In this document: positions 11,241-21,358 of the stretch, piece after piece | Numbering within the stretch: position 1 is the stretch's first letter | Layout: each line of letters begins with the position of its first letter | Assembly (NCBI GenBank): GCA_030696465.1 | Contig: JAUYSE010000011.1 | Coordinates: forward strand, 1-37,508 | DNA length: 37,508 nucleotides | Reading direction: 5' to 3' | Origin: Legionellaceae bacterium | Lineage (GTDB): Bacteria; Pseudomonadota; Gammaproteobacteria; Legionellales; Legionellaceae | Program-made: the position numbers and the translations under genes | The notes under the pieces: model-generated | Seen by the model: only the letters and a program-made list of their open reading frames with translations | Told to the model about the DNA's origin: nothing | Database searches by the model: none

Positions 11241-11975
11241 TTACTTTTCACCCGTTAATACCAGCATCTCCTCGCGCACTTTTTCAAGCAGTTGCGCTCG
11301 CATTTGTAAGGTGTATTCTGATGCATCAATCGGCGCACCAACATGCACCTCTACGGGTTTATTCTCTTGCACAAGGAATGTATGTGTTGGAAGAATATCC
11401 GAAGCCCCGCGAATACCAATAGGGATAATTACTGCCTGGGTTTGAATAGCGAGGACAAATCCTCCTTTCTTAAAAGATCCCAGTCGGCCATCTTTAGCGC
11501 GCGTCCCTTCAGGCGCCATCCAAATCACGCTTCCTTGCTCCATAAGTTTACGTACTTCCGCTAAATCGCGAATCGCTTGCTCTCTATTTTTTCGGTCTAT
11601 CATAGGAAAACCCGCGGCACGTATCGCTCCCCCCAAAAAAGGAACCCTCGATAACTCGCGTTTGGCTAACATACGCAAGGAGCTTTTTGGAAACACCAAA
11701 AAACTAATGGGGATGTCATACATACTGGAATGATTACACATAATAATGGTTGGCCGCCCCAATTTTGGACAAATATTTTTGGGATTCACCACCGTGCATT
11801 TTGTCCCTAACCAACGCAATAAGGTCTGTCCCCAGTTTTGTAAAAAATCATCTACCCATACGCCTGGCTCTCGTTTTCGCCACCCTTGAAGCATCAAATA
11901 AGCACAAATATAACCTGTATATAAAAACGATATACAAGTTATCCACCCTCGACGAATCGTTCTCATTGGATTCAT
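11241..11975 (-). CDS. plsC: 1-acyl-sn-glycerol-3-phosphate acyltransferase
   Basis: PlsC motifs NHSSMYD (HX4D), FPMIDR, APEGTRAKDGRLGSFKKGGF. Confidence 0.92.
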   Translation of the reverse strand: MNPMRTIRRGWITCISFLYTGYICAYLMLQGWRKREPGVWVDDFLQNWGQTLLRWLGTKCTVVNPKNICPKLGRPTIIMCNHSSMYDIPISFLVFPKSSLRMLAKRELSRVPFLGGAIRAAGFPMIDRKNREQAIRDLAEVRKLMEQGSVIWMAPEGTRAKDGRLGSFKKGGFVLAIQTQAVIIPIGIRGASDILPTHTFLVQENKPVEVHVGAPIDASEYTLQMRAQLLEKVREEMLVLTGEK

Positions 11976-12089
11976 GTCGCTACTCCTGGTAAAATAGGTC
12001 CTATTTTATTTTAACACTATACTCCGCACCTGAAAAGCAGTTATACTGTCAGTCTTTATTTTTATCACGATTTTTACGGGAGCTTCCTT

Positions 12090-13277
12090 ATGTTTTCCGG
12101 ATTATTACACCTTTCTCTTGGGGGATACATCCTTACAACGTTGTGCTTAACCCAAATCACTATTGCAGCAAACACCTTATATCTGCATCGCTGCCAAGCA
12201 CATCGCGCCATCACTTTGCACCCGGTTATTAGCCATTTTTTTCGTTTCTGGCTTTGGCTCACAACTGGTACAACTACCGCAGAATGGGTAGCGGTACATC
12301 GAAAGCACCATGCCTTCACCGACAAAGAAGGCGATCCCCATAGCCCTCAAATAGAGGGGATTAACTCTGTTTTATGGGGCGGCTGGCTTTTATATCGAAA
12401 GGCCGCGCAAGATCCCGCGAACATCCAAAAATATGCGCATGATGCTCCCAACGACTGGATAGAAAACCATCTATATGGCCCTCATTTAAGTAAAGCCATC
12501 TGGATCCTTCTCGTTCTCAATTTCATTGTTTTCGGTATCCCTGGTATATTCATTTGGATGGTACAAATGCTCTGGATCCCTTTCCATGCAGCGGGGGTTA
12601 TTAATGGCCTCGCCCACTATTTTGGGTATCGAAACTTCCCTTGCCCAGATGCTTCGCGCAATCTTTTTCCTTTGGCACTCTGGATCGGCGGTGAAGAGCT
12701 ACACAATAATCACCATGCTTATGCATCCTCTGCCAAATTCTCCATCCGCTGGTGGGAGATAGACATTGGCTGGTGCTACATACGCTGCTTGCAGTTTTTC
12801 AAACTCGCGCAGGTCAAAAAATTGCCACCTAAAATTGAAATTCAATCCCATAAAAAACAAGTAGATTTAGAGACGGTAAAAGTTATTGTCCATAATCGTC
12901 TTAAAATTATGGGTGATTATTACACGCAAGTGCTACGCCCCATGATTCAAGAAGAAACTAAACGCTCTTCTTTAGAAACACGGAAAAACTTACAATGGGT
13001 AAGCCGTCTATTGCGCATGGGAGAAACTATTTTACCCTCAGCGACGCAAGAACAAATTCAACAATTATTAAAACGACATCAAATGCTGAATATTGCTTAT
13101 GATCATCGTTGCCGTTTACAACAGCTTTGGTCTAAAACCGTGACGTCTCAAAAAGAGCTTATCGAAAAACTACAAGAATGGTGTAAACATGCGGAGGTTT
13201 CAGGTATAGAATCGCTGCAACAATTTGCAAAACGTCTGACTTCTTATACGATGTCGAAGGAACCGTTGTTGTCGTAA
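12090..13277 (+). CDS. Fatty acid (acyl-CoA/delta-9 type) desaturase
   Basis: Three histidine boxes: HRCQAHRAITLH, HRKHHAFTDKEGDPHSP, EELHNNHHAYASSAKFS. Confidence 0.93.
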   Translation: MFSGLLHLSLGGYILTTLCLTQITIAANTLYLHRCQAHRAITLHPVISHFFRFWLWLTTGTTTAEWVAVHRKHHAFTDKEGDPHSPQIEGINSVLWGGWLLYRKAAQDPANIQKYAHDAPNDWIENHLYGPHLSKAIWILLVLNFIVFGIPGIFIWMVQMLWIPFHAAGVINGLAHYFGYRNFPCPDASRNLFPLALWIGGEELHNNHHAYASSAKFSIRWWEIDIGWCYIRCLQFFKLAQVKKLPPKIEIQSHKKQVDLETVKVIVHNRLKIMGDYYTQVLRPMIQEETKRSSLETRKNLQWVSRLLRMGETILPSATQEQIQQLLKRHQMLNIAYDHRCRLQQLWSKTVTSQKELIEKLQEWCKHAEVSGIESLQQFAKRLTSYTMSKEPLLS

Positions 13278-13290
13278 CAAAAAAACGCCG

Positions 13291-13317
13291 ACGAACCGCG
13301 CTTTATGCGCGGTTCGT
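13291..13317. repeat. Perfect hairpin between convergent genes
   Basis: ACGAACCGCG-CTTTATG-CGCGGTTCGT, 10-bp stem, immediately 3' of the desaturase. Confidence 0.6.
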
Positions 13318-13342
13318 ATCTGAGTGCTCCGCTTACCCACTG

Positions 13343-13506
13343 TCATGGCTTTACACACAAGTAAAACCACTATGTCTTAGAATCCAGGGCTGCTCCATCA
13401 TCTGTCAAAGGAGCGTCTCCTTACATAAAAGGAATTCCCGCTTTATCTAGATTGGAAAGGCGGGAATTCCTTGACATAGTAGCTTTACTTGTGTGTAAAG
13501 CCATGA
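13343..13506. repeat. MITE-like element with 34-bp terminal inverted repeats
   Basis: Left end TCATGGCTTTACACACAAGTAAAACCACTATGTC (13343-13376) matches the reverse complement of the right end (13473-13506) at 32/34 positions. It encloses a second hairpin AAGGAATTCCCGC/GCGGGAATTCCTT. No coding capacity. Confidence 0.75.
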
Positions 13507-13538
13507 CCTCACGGTCGCGGCTCGGATACCATAGGTCG

Positions 13539-14993
13539 CTACGAAGCAGCGTAATAGTAATTAATATCCAAATTACGTGCGGCCTTCAAATCATCTAATC
13601 TGCGGACCGGCAAATGATACGGAGCTTGGTGCAACATGTCTGGATCCGCCTCTGCTTCTTGTCGAATCGTCTGCATCGCCGCAACAAAAGCATCTAAGTC
13701 TTGCTTGCACTCTGTCTCAGTGGGCTCAATCAATAGGCATTCTGGAATCAACAAAGGAAAATACGTTGTTGGCGCATGAAATCCATAATCCAGTAAACGC
13801 TTCGCAATATCCATCGCACTCACGCCCCAGGCTTTCTTCTCTGGCTGTATAGTAATGATAAATTCATGACTCGCACGACGCTCAGGGTAGGCGGCAGTAT
13901 ATCCGGCTTTTTGTAAAGCATGTAACAAATAGTTTGCATTCAAGGTGGCAAGTTCTGATAACCTCGATAAACCTTGCTTGCCTAGCATTCGGATATAAAA
14001 ATAAGCACGCAGTAGAATTCCTGCATTACCCATAAAACAAGACAGTCGACCAATACTTTGTGGACAGTCTTCTTCGGTTGCAAATACGAATTGATCTTGT
14101 TTTTGTATGACATAGGGTATTGGTAAATAGGGTAATAACCGTGCGCCTACGGCTACTGGTCCCGAGCCTGGGCCACCGCCACCATGCGGTGTTGCAAATG
14201 TTTTATGTAAATTCAGATGCATCACATCAAAACCCATCTCACCAGGACGTACTTTACTGGCAATCGCGTTAAAGTTTGCACCATCGTAATACAATAAACC
14301 ACCTGCTTCGTGAATCATCTTCGCGACCACTTGAATTTGCTTCATAAACAAGCCCAGGGTAGAGGGATTGGTTAACATAATCCCTGCAGTACGCGGTCCT
14401 ATTTTTGCACGTAAATCGTCTAAATCGATGTCTCCATCTGCGGCTGTTTTTAACTCTACAATGCGAAAACCACACATCACGGCAGAGGCAGGATTAGTGC
14501 CATGTGCAGCATCTGGAATGAGCATTTCATCGCGGTGCGCCTCTCCTCTGGCATGGTGATATGCCTTTATCATGGCAACCCCTGCAAATTCGCCTTGAGA
14601 ACCCGCCATTGGGGTCAAAGAAACGCCAACCATTCCGGTTAATTCTTTTAAATATTCTTGTAAGGCATATAAAGACTTCAGCACTCCTTGACTACAAGAC
14701 TCTGGCATCAGCGGATGTCTTTCTAGAAAAGTCGCATGAGATGCTGCTTTATGCACGCCTCTAGGGTTATACTTCATCGTACAAGACCCTAATGGATACA
14801 TCTGCGTATCAATAGAAAAATTCTTTTGCGAAAGCTGTGTATAATGACGAACCACTTGCAGCTCTGAACAAGCAGGTAAGCGTGGCAAGTTTTTTCGACA
14901 ATATTGTGCTGGAATCTTAGACTTTAAATTACCAACATCCGGAATTTGAGCACTGGCAACCCTATGTAAAATACTTTTTTCAAAAATTAACAT
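13539..14993 (-). CDS. gcvPB: Glycine dehydrogenase (decarboxylating) subunit 2
   Basis: [46 protein letters not shown]-lysine region [23 protein letters not shown]. Confidence 0.96.
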   Translation of the reverse strand: MLIFEKSILHRVASAQIPDVGNLKSKIPAQYCRKNLPRLPACSELQVVRHYTQLSQKNFSIDTQMYPLGSCTMKYNPRGVHKAASHATFLERHPLMPESCSQGVLKSLYALQEYLKELTGMVGVSLTPMAGSQGEFAGVAMIKAYHHARGEAHRDEMLIPDAAHGTNPASAVMCGFRIVELKTAADGDIDLDDLRAKIGPRTAGIMLTNPSTLGLFMKQIQVVAKMIHEAGGLLYYDGANFNAIASKVRPGEMGFDVMHLNLHKTFATPHGGGGPGSGPVAVGARLLPYLPIPYVIQKQDQFVFATEEDCPQSIGRLSCFMGNAGILLRAYFYIRMLGKQGLSRLSELATLNANYLLHALQKAGYTAAYPERRASHEFIITIQPEKKAWGVSAMDIAKRLLDYGFHAPTTYFPLLIPECLLIEPTETECKQDLDAFVAAMQTIRQEAEADPDMLHQAPYHLPVRRLDDLKAARNLDINYYYAAS

Positions 14994-15295
14994 AAATTAC
15001 CCTCCGTTTCTTGGATTAAAGCATGCAATGCTTCGCAATGCTTTATTGGTGTAAATTCTTGTACGGTATAGCTTGCAACTTCCGCTTTGTAAAAAGGATC
15101 CTCTTGAATAAAGGTATCCACCCAAGCTCTACTTTTAGTAGCCGCAATGATGATCCCCCCCAATCTGGGATTCAAGGGCCCTGATGCGACTAAAACACCT
15201 TGCTTATAGTGGTAATCTAAATACTCTCTGTGTGCTTGTAAAAATTTATCTATTTCCGCCACAGGCACCAAATAACTTACTTGGATAATGAACAT
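14987..15295 (-). CDS. YciI-like (YCII domain) protein
   Basis: [51 protein letters not shown] matches the YciI-family pattern. Start at 15295 overlaps the end of gcvPA; its end overlaps the gcvPB start by 7 nt. Confidence 0.85.
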   Translation of the reverse strand: MFIIQVSYLVPVAEIDKFLQAHREYLDYHYKQGVLVASGPLNPRLGGIIIAATKSRAWVDTFIQEDPFYKAEVASYTVQEFTPIKHCEALHALIQETEGNLC

Positions 15296-16665
15296 GCGGT
15301 TTCTCTCTTGGTTAACATAGCCGCTATTTTTCGGATATATTTTTCTATATCCGCCTCTGTGCGTTTCTCTGTCGCACAGACCAACAAACAATTTTTTAAT
15401 TCAGGATAAAAATTACCTAATGGCAATCCAGCAAGTATCCCTTCCTTCAATAAAGAAGTAAAAATTGGTTCTAAAGGCTCAGCAAAATGTAATACCGCCT
15501 CATGAAAAAACGGACTATCAAACTTCTGGGTTACCCCAGGTAAGGCCGTTAACTGTTCAACCAAACTCAAGGTATTACGATGAGAGCCCTGCGCTACTGC
15601 TAACATCCCTTCTGCACCCATCATACTCATATAAATAGTGGCTGCAGTTACTAATAAACCTTGGTTTGTACAGATATTTGAAGTCGCTTTACTACGGCGT
15701 ATATGTTGTTCACGCGCTTGCAACGTTAAAGTAAACCCCGGATTTCCAAGTGCATCGACCGTACGACCGATAATGCGACCGGGCATTTGACGCACATGCT
15801 CCATACGGGCACTTAAAAATCCCATATAAGGACCTCCAGACGCCATTGGAATACCCAATGGTTGCCCTTCCCCGCACACAATATCTACGCCCGTACCGCC
15901 CCATACACCAGGAGGATTTAACCAGGCAAGGGACATAGGGTTCACACAAGCAATCGTATATATTTGATGCTTTTTAGCCCACTCAACCACTTCATCGACG
16001 GGCTCTAGAACCCCAAAAAAGTTAGGATGCATCAAAATAATAGCGGCAATATTTTCTTGATTTTGGGTCGGTAAATCACCCAATGATATCTGCCCTGTGG
16101 CAGCATCATAGGGTAGAGTAGATAAAACAATATTTTGTTGAGAAACGATGGTATCCAAAACTTTTCGATAGAGTGGATGCAAGGTTTTGGGCACTAGAAT
16201 GGTTCTTCGAGCATCCGATTTTTGTAAGCGTACCGCCATAAATACGGCTTCTGCTAAAGCTGAGGCGCCATCATACAGCGATGCATTGGCGACATCCATC
16301 CCAGTCAGCTCCGCTATCATGGTTTGAAACTCATACAATAACTGTAATGTCCCCTGGCTGGCTTCCGCCTGATAAGGCGTGTACGCGGTTAAATATTCCC
16401 CACGACCCACAATATCCCACACTGCTGCAGGAATATGATGGTCATACGCCCCCGCTCCCAAAAAGCAGGTTGGAGTTGCAACTTCGCTCGCCAAACCCTC
16501 CACATGCTGCAGCAATTTCATTTCGTTCATCCCTTCAGGGATATTCGTAAAAGGCTTTGCACGCAAAGCAGCAGGGATTTCATCAAATAATGCTTCAACC
16601 GAAGCGACACCCATAGAGGCCAACATAGATTCTATATCAGCAGAGGTATGAGGAATAAACGGCAT
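15277..16665 (-). CDS. gcvPA: Glycine dehydrogenase (decarboxylating) subunit 1
   Basis: [83 protein letters not shown]. Start set at the internal Met. Confidence 0.96.
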   Translation of the reverse strand: MPFIPHTSADIESMLASMGVASVEALFDEIPAALRAKPFTNIPEGMNEMKLLQHVEGLASEVATPTCFLGAGAYDHHIPAAVWDIVGRGEYLTAYTPYQAEASQGTLQLLYEFQTMIAELTGMDVANASLYDGASALAEAVFMAVRLQKSDARRTILVPKTLHPLYRKVLDTIVSQQNIVLSTLPYDAATGQISLGDLPTQNQENIAAIILMHPNFFGVLEPVDEVVEWAKKHQIYTIACVNPMSLAWLNPPGVWGGTGVDIVCGEGQPLGIPMASGGPYMGFLSARMEHVRQMPGRIIGRTVDALGNPGFTLTLQAREQHIRRSKATSNICTNQGLLVTAATIYMSMMGAEGMLAVAQGSHRNTLSLVEQLTALPGVTQKFDSPFFHEAVLHFAEPLEPIFTSLLKEGILAGLPLGNFYPELKNCLLVCATEKRTEADIEKYIRKIAAMLTKRETACSLSK

Positions 16666-16667
16666 AT

Positions 16668-17045
16668 CTAACCCTCCTGAGAGATTAAATCCTTGTATTC
16701 TGAGTCTGAAAGCAATGTTTCTAGCTCTGTAGGGCGAGAAATAGCTAATCGTACGAGCCAACCTCGCTCTTCTGGTGATTCATTCACCAAGCCAGGATTT
16801 GCCTGTATTTCTGTATTCACTGCAACCACCGTTCCACTCACCGGGGCATAAAAATCAGCGGCCGCTTTTACAGATTCGAGTACGCCCATTTCTTGACCTG
16901 CATTCCAGGAAGAACCTATTTCTGGTAGTTCCACAAACACTAAATCACCCAGCAAAGACTGCGCATGCTCGCTAATACCTATGGCATAATTTGCGTCTTC
17001 TGCTTCTACCCATTCATGCGTTTTTGTAAATTTTTTTGATGTCAT
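16668..17045 (-). CDS. gcvH: Glycine cleavage system H protein
   Basis: [13 protein letters not shown], lipoyl-lysine region [19 protein letters not shown]. Confidence 0.96.
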   Translation of the reverse strand: MTSKKFTKTHEWVEAEDANYAIGISEHAQSLLGDLVFVELPEIGSSWNAGQEMGVLESVKAAADFYAPVSGTVVAVNTEIQANPGLVNESPEERGWLVRLAISRPTELETLLSDSEYKDLISQEG

Positions 17046-17049
17046 GTTA

Positions 17050-18123
17050 TTATCCTTTTTTTAAAAAGCGCGGAGGAACTATTTTGGCAGGTAAACGTTT
17101 TCCACGAATATCCACCGTCACCTGAGAAGAAACTTCTGATGCAATCCGTGCCAAAGCGATAGAGTCTCCTCGCGTTGGGGAATAAGTGCCACTCGTAATC
17201 ACTCCGATCTCTTGACCTTGATGCCAGACAGTCTGTCCGTGACGCATCACCCCTTTTTCTTCTAAAACTAAACCTACCATTTTTTGTTGTGGCCCTTGTG
17301 CTTTTTGACTTAATAAGGCCCCTTTTCCAATAAAATCACGATCGGCCTGATCCAGCATGACGGTCCAAGCCAAACCAGATTCTAAGGGTGTGGTGGTTTC
17401 ATCCATATCTTGGCCGGATAATAAAAATCCCGCCTCTAAACGCAGGGTATCACGTGCACCTAAACCACAAGGCTGAACGCCGGCGGCTAGCAGCGCATCC
17501 CAAAATAAACGCACGTCTTCTTTAGGTATTAAAATTTCTAATCCATCTTCGCCAGTATATCCAGTTCGCGCAAAAAACCAATCTTGTACTTCTACGCATT
17601 CAAAACGACGCAAGGTAGAAACCGCATCCCACTGTGCTGGTGCTAATACTTGACTTAATTTTTCAAATGCCTCTGGACCTTGTACGGCTAAAATTGCTAA
17701 ATCATTGCGTTCTTGTAAACCCAGCGAAAATCCTTCGCTTTTTGCGTGAATCCATTCTAAATCACGCTTTCGCTTTCCAGCGTTTAAAATGACTCGATAT
17801 TGATCAGGACTACGCTGATAAACAATCAGATCATCAATAATGCCGCCATTCTCATTACACATACAGCTGTACAGTGCGCCACCAGTCACAGGGATTTTAT
17901 CTATATCATTGGTTAATAGTTTACGTAAAAAATGACGGCCACCTGCACCGAGAATATCTAAAATAAGCATATGAGAAACATCAAAAACAGCGGCGTGTTG
18001 ACGTACAACATGGTGCTCATGAAGCTGAGATCCATAATGTAATGGCATTTCCCAACCATAAAAATTTACCATGTGGGCGCCTGCGGCAATATGTGCATCA
18101 TATAGTGGGGTTTTTTGTGTCAT
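17050..18123 (-). CDS. gcvT: Glycine cleavage system aminomethyltransferase T
   Basis: TPLYDAHIAAGAHMVNFYGWEMPLHYGS, VFDVSHM, TGYTGEDGLEI, GLGARDTLRLEAGF. Confidence 0.96.
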   Translation of the reverse strand: MTQKTPLYDAHIAAGAHMVNFYGWEMPLHYGSQLHEHHVVRQHAAVFDVSHMLILDILGAGGRHFLRKLLTNDIDKIPVTGGALYSCMCNENGGIIDDLIVYQRSPDQYRVILNAGKRKRDLEWIHAKSEGFSLGLQERNDLAILAVQGPEAFEKLSQVLAPAQWDAVSTLRRFECVEVQDWFFARTGYTGEDGLEILIPKEDVRLFWDALLAAGVQPCGLGARDTLRLEAGFLLSGQDMDETTTPLESGLAWTVMLDQADRDFIGKGALLSQKAQGPQQKMVGLVLEEKGVMRHGQTVWHQGQEIGVITSGTYSPTRGDSIALARIASEVSSQVTVDIRGKRLPAKIVPPRFLKKG

Positions 18124-18144
18124 ACCAACATCCTTTTGTTATTG

Positions 18145-18264
18145 TATCCTCTTCGCACTTGAATTTTCGGCGTTGTTGTCCGTTCACCATCGGTCATGGA
18201 CCACAAGTACACTCCCTCGGCTCGTTCATGGATGCCTAGCCGAAAATTCAATTGCTGTGAGTAT
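18145..18264. repeat. Dispersed palindromic repeat with ~26-bp imperfect terminal inverted repeats
   Basis: Left arm ATCCTCTTCGCACTTGAATTTTCGGC versus reverse complement of right arm ATACTCACAGCAATTGAATTTTCGGC matches at 21/26. The first 29 nt recur at the window end (37480-37508) with 27/29 identity. Confidence 0.8.
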
Positions 18265-18293
18265 TATTACTCCGCAGCAAGAAATGCTTTCGA

Positions 18294-19025
18294 TTATACG
18301 CGCTCTTTTTCCTGAATCAAGCGGTTCTGTCTCTTCAATAATCGGCCCCATGCTTCCCAATCTCGGGCGCCTAATTGTGCTTCAAAACTCAATAAATCAG
18401 CGACCGCTTGCTCGCATATATCTGCCGAAGGAGTCACCAAGGGTTGCTGCATAGCAAGCGCCATACATTGCGTTTTACATGCCATTTGTAGATGATAGGT
18501 ATAAAACATCGCTTCTTGGATAGTTCGTCCCCCAAGAATGGCACCATGATTGCGTAAAAGCAGTGTATATCCTTGCTGAAAATCTTGAATGAGTGCCTTC
18601 CCGGCGTCCCAATCTAAAGTAAGCGAGTGATAGCCATGATAAGCAACTTGATTATAAAAATGGAGAGCCCACTGGCTAATCGGCAATAAACCGGCTTCCA
18701 TCGCCGATACTGCGACTATTTCTGGGGTGTGGATGTGAAATAATGCTTGAATATCTGGACGAGCAGTATATAAAGAACTGTGTATCACATAACCCGTTCG
18801 ATTATATTGATACTCTTCACCCTCTAAAATATCCCCTTGTAAGCTAATCTTCATTAATGTATCCGCTTGGGTTTCTTCAAACCGCAAGCCGAAAGGATAA
18901 ATATAGAAGGCATCTTGTGTGCTCGCTCGCACAGAAAGATGTGTGTAAGTATGATCATCCAAGCCTAAATACGCTAAGGTATGATAGGCTTGCGTCAATT
19001 GTTGCTTTAGAGATGTGCAGTTCAT
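18294..19025 (-). CDS. Class II aldolase/adducin family protein
   Basis: [34 protein letters not shown] metal-binding region, [19 protein letters not shown]. Confidence 0.9.
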   Translation of the reverse strand: MNCTSLKQQLTQAYHTLAYLGLDDHTYTHLSVRASTQDAFYIYPFGLRFEETQADTLMKISLQGDILEGEEYQYNRTGYVIHSSLYTARPDIQALFHIHTPEIVAVSAMEAGLLPISQWALHFYNQVAYHGYHSLTLDWDAGKALIQDFQQGYTLLLRNHGAILGGRTIQEAMFYTYHLQMACKTQCMALAMQQPLVTPSADICEQAVADLLSFEAQLGARDWEAWGRLLKRQNRLIQEKERV

Positions 19026-19073
19026 GGTGAACCCCTTTGTATCACGGGGCTGCTATACTACTCGCAGTATAAC

Positions 19074-20009
19074 TTATGAAAGTTCCAGCAAACGGTCGTC
19101 TAAGCGATCCGTATTACGCTGCTCTTTCACATAAGCCCGACCAATGGAGACCACATTATACACCAATATCGCCAGCAGCAAAGTACGTAATGCATGCTCA
19201 CTTAATTCATTAAATATAGGTAAGGCAAAAAATACGCCTAGACAACCCGCAACACTTAAAATCATGGTTTTCTTTAAAGGAATTTTCTGCTCTTTCAAAA
19301 ACACTAAGGTCGTTAAGGGTTGTTGCATTGCACCGGCAATAGTCATAATGGGAAAAGCTACTTCAGGAGACACACCCAGTAAAAATAACACGCTTTGAAT
19401 CATGACGAATAAACCAACACCGACGGAAGTCAGGGCTCCACACAACATCATACCCAAGAAGCCGACTCCTAAGCGCCATCCGTCTAGAGAGGTCGCCTCA
19501 CCCGCGATAGGAAACCAATTCATTTGATACCCTATTAACAACATCACGAGAACAGAAAAGCACATCAACATGACTAAGCGAATATGTTGTTTTTCAGTGT
19601 AACTCACAACTTTTCCACCACAAACACCGCCGATACAAGTGCCTAAAACCAAAACCAATAAGGTCTTAACATCTACATCGACAAACTGCATGAAAAAAAT
19701 AGCTTCGATAATGCCAGGTACTACCTGCGCGCCATTCACTACCGCGGGAAGCTCTTCATCCGAAAACGTACCAAACATTTTAGCCAGCGCCACATTTACG
19801 GCAAAACTACCGACACCAAAGGTATCTGCCATAAACGCAATGATGCCACTGATGGTTAACTGGATATACTCCCGTGTAGATACCTGCACTGGCGCTTGCT
19901 TTCGCATTGCACAGATCATGCCTACAACACAAAAAATGCTTAAGAAGAGTATTATTCCGGCTAAAATCATCATCATGCAGACATCCTTAGTTTTGAGGTA
20001 GGACTTCAT
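19074..20009 (-). CDS. TauE/SafE-family sulfite exporter-like membrane protein
   Basis: Polytopic; repeated glycine-rich motifs GIIAFMADTFGVGSFAVN and GTCIGGVCGGKVV, consistent with the TauE/SafE (DUF81) family. Confidence 0.75.
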   Translation of the reverse strand: MKSYLKTKDVCMMMILAGIILFLSIFCVVGMICAMRKQAPVQVSTREYIQLTISGIIAFMADTFGVGSFAVNVALAKMFGTFSDEELPAVVNGAQVVPGIIEAIFFMQFVDVDVKTLLVLVLGTCIGGVCGGKVVSYTEKQHIRLVMLMCFSVLVMLLIGYQMNWFPIAGEATSLDGWRLGVGFLGMMLCGALTSVGVGLFVMIQSVLFLLGVSPEVAFPIMTIAGAMQQPLTTLVFLKEQKIPLKKTMILSVAGCLGVFFALPIFNELSEHALRTLLLAILVYNVVSIGRAYVKEQRNTDRLDDRLLELS

Positions 20010-20260
20010 TAGTCAAGTTTTGGCTCAAAAAAGAACAATATGAGCTTTTCTGAGTGCATTATACCAAACTCCCCAGAATATGGAAGCTTTATTTTTAAAC
20101 AATGTGTGCTTTTGTGGGTTTTACGCAAAGGGCGATAGTATTATCTTTTTTTCGCCAAAAAATCAAGTACTTTAAAATATACGATTTGATGCAAGTAGAA
20201 GAAACTCTCCAAAAATGATATGCTTACTTCTCTGTTTGTAAACCACTACGGTAATCGATT

Positions 20261-20713
20261 ATGCAGCGCAGTATCCTTGCTCTCAGTATATTTTTCAGCG
20301 TATTTTTTGCAAATCCGCTATTAGCCGCCCCCAATCTACAACCGCTCATTGGCAAAACAGTCCCATTACAAGCATTACACGGAAAATGGGTATTTATTAA
20401 TTATTGGGCAAATTGGTGTCACCCTTGCCTAGAAGAAATCCCTGCCTTAAATGCTTTCTACAAAAAAAATAAAAACAAAGTCGCACTCTATGCCTTACAC
20501 TGGGATCCATTACCTCCGGCGGATCTCGCTGCCCTTGTACATCAATACGGCTTAACATACCCTAGCTTAAAAACTGACCCTGGACCTGCACTGGGGATAG
20601 AAGAACTACAAGGTGTACCTGCTACTATTGTACTCACGCCCCAAGGGAAACTAAAAACTATTCTTTATGGTGCGCAAACACTGGCAAGTCTTGAGGAAGA
20701 ATTGAGTTCATAA
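20261..20713 (+). CDS. TlpA/ResA-like periplasmic thioredoxin-family protein
   Basis: Signal peptide then GKWVFINYWANWCHPCLEEIPALNAFY (WCHPC redox motif) and GVPATIVLTPQGKL. Confidence 0.9.
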   Translation: MQRSILALSIFFSVFFANPLLAAPNLQPLIGKTVPLQALHGKWVFINYWANWCHPCLEEIPALNAFYKKNKNKVALYALHWDPLPPADLAALVHQYGLTYPSLKTDPGPALGIEELQGVPATIVLTPQGKLKTILYGAQTLASLEEELSS

Positions 20714-20723
20714 CGTCTGATGA

Positions 20724-20858
20724 TTACCAGACTGCTAACGAAAAATTTTTCAAAATCAACTGATCTTTCGTCACTAATGGAATATTTAAAATACTAGTTG
20801 CAGCAACCATAACGCGATCAACAGGATCGCGTGTCCATGAAATATCTATTGCTTTCAT
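20724..20858 (-). pseudogene. Truncated PIN-domain (VapC-like) toxin remnant, C-terminal part only
   Basis: Manual translation MKAIDISWTRDPVDRVMVAATSILNIPLVTKDQLILKNFSLAVW*. The pattern W..RDP.DR...A......PLVTKD...... .....VW is the C-terminal half of PIN-domain toxins. In-frame stop just upstream; no antitoxin ORF seen. Confidence 0.7.
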
Positions 20859-21014
20859 TGTGCTTTATTCACTCCTGTTACGGAGTGAGGACCAAGTGCA
20901 ATTTTAGGGCATTAAGCTGAATCTTCTACACAAGTCCTTAAAGAATCCACTATAAACTATGTATTTTGGATTTTTTAGTTGTCTTTCTGTTTTGCTCTAA
21001 AATTAAAAAAGACC

Positions 21015-21160
21015 CGTCATCCCGAGCCAGTTTGAATTAAGTTAAATTCTCTGAAAATTCCGCGAGGGATCCCTTGCTGCTGGGATCGATCTGTCTGCAG
21101 GAGATTTCTCGCAGAATTCTCTGTGGTTCTTTTCTGTATTAAAACTGGCTCGAAATGACG
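21015..21160. repeat. Palindromic intergenic repeat with 23-bp imperfect inverted ends
   Basis: CGTCATCCCGAGCCAGTTTGAAT (21015-21037) versus reverse complement of 21138-21160 (CGTCATTTCGAGCCAGTTTTAAT), 20/23. Confidence 0.75.
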
Positions 21161-21267
21161 TGCTATTTTATTATCTGCTCAGGATATAGATGTGACCAAG
21201 AGACAGGGGCATTAAGGCCTGCTAAGGCTCGCGCGCTCGCCAAGCAGCCCTAAATCCCAGGACGACA

Positions 21268-21290
21268 CATCCATCCATCCATTCATTCAT
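21268..21290. repeat. Short tetranucleotide tandem tract
   Basis: CATCCATCCATCCATTCATTCAT. Confidence 0.7.
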
Positions 21291-21358
21291 GCGCGCTACT
21301 CACCTCACGTGTCACACAGAAGTTCAGTGGGATTTCTTGTTAAATACACTGAAGGTTG

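Noticed and set aside
12830-13277. Helical C-terminal extension of the fatty-acid desaturase as a novel domain
   Set aside because: Similar-length desaturases with such extensions are, to my knowledge, common in gammaproteobacteria; not a novelty claim without a search.
16666-16761. N-terminal extension of the gcvPA ORF
   Set aside because: Overlaps the 3' end of gcvH and is not GcvPA-like; [12 protein letters not shown] is the normal start.
18124-18293. Possible glycine riboswitch upstream of gcvT
   Set aside because: The leader is mostly occupied by the palindromic dispersed repeat; I saw no tandem glycine-aptamer core by eye.
21240-21290. Tetranucleotide tract as a CRISPR-like or phase-variation array
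   Set aside because: Too short, no spacers, and not inside a coding region or an evident promoter.
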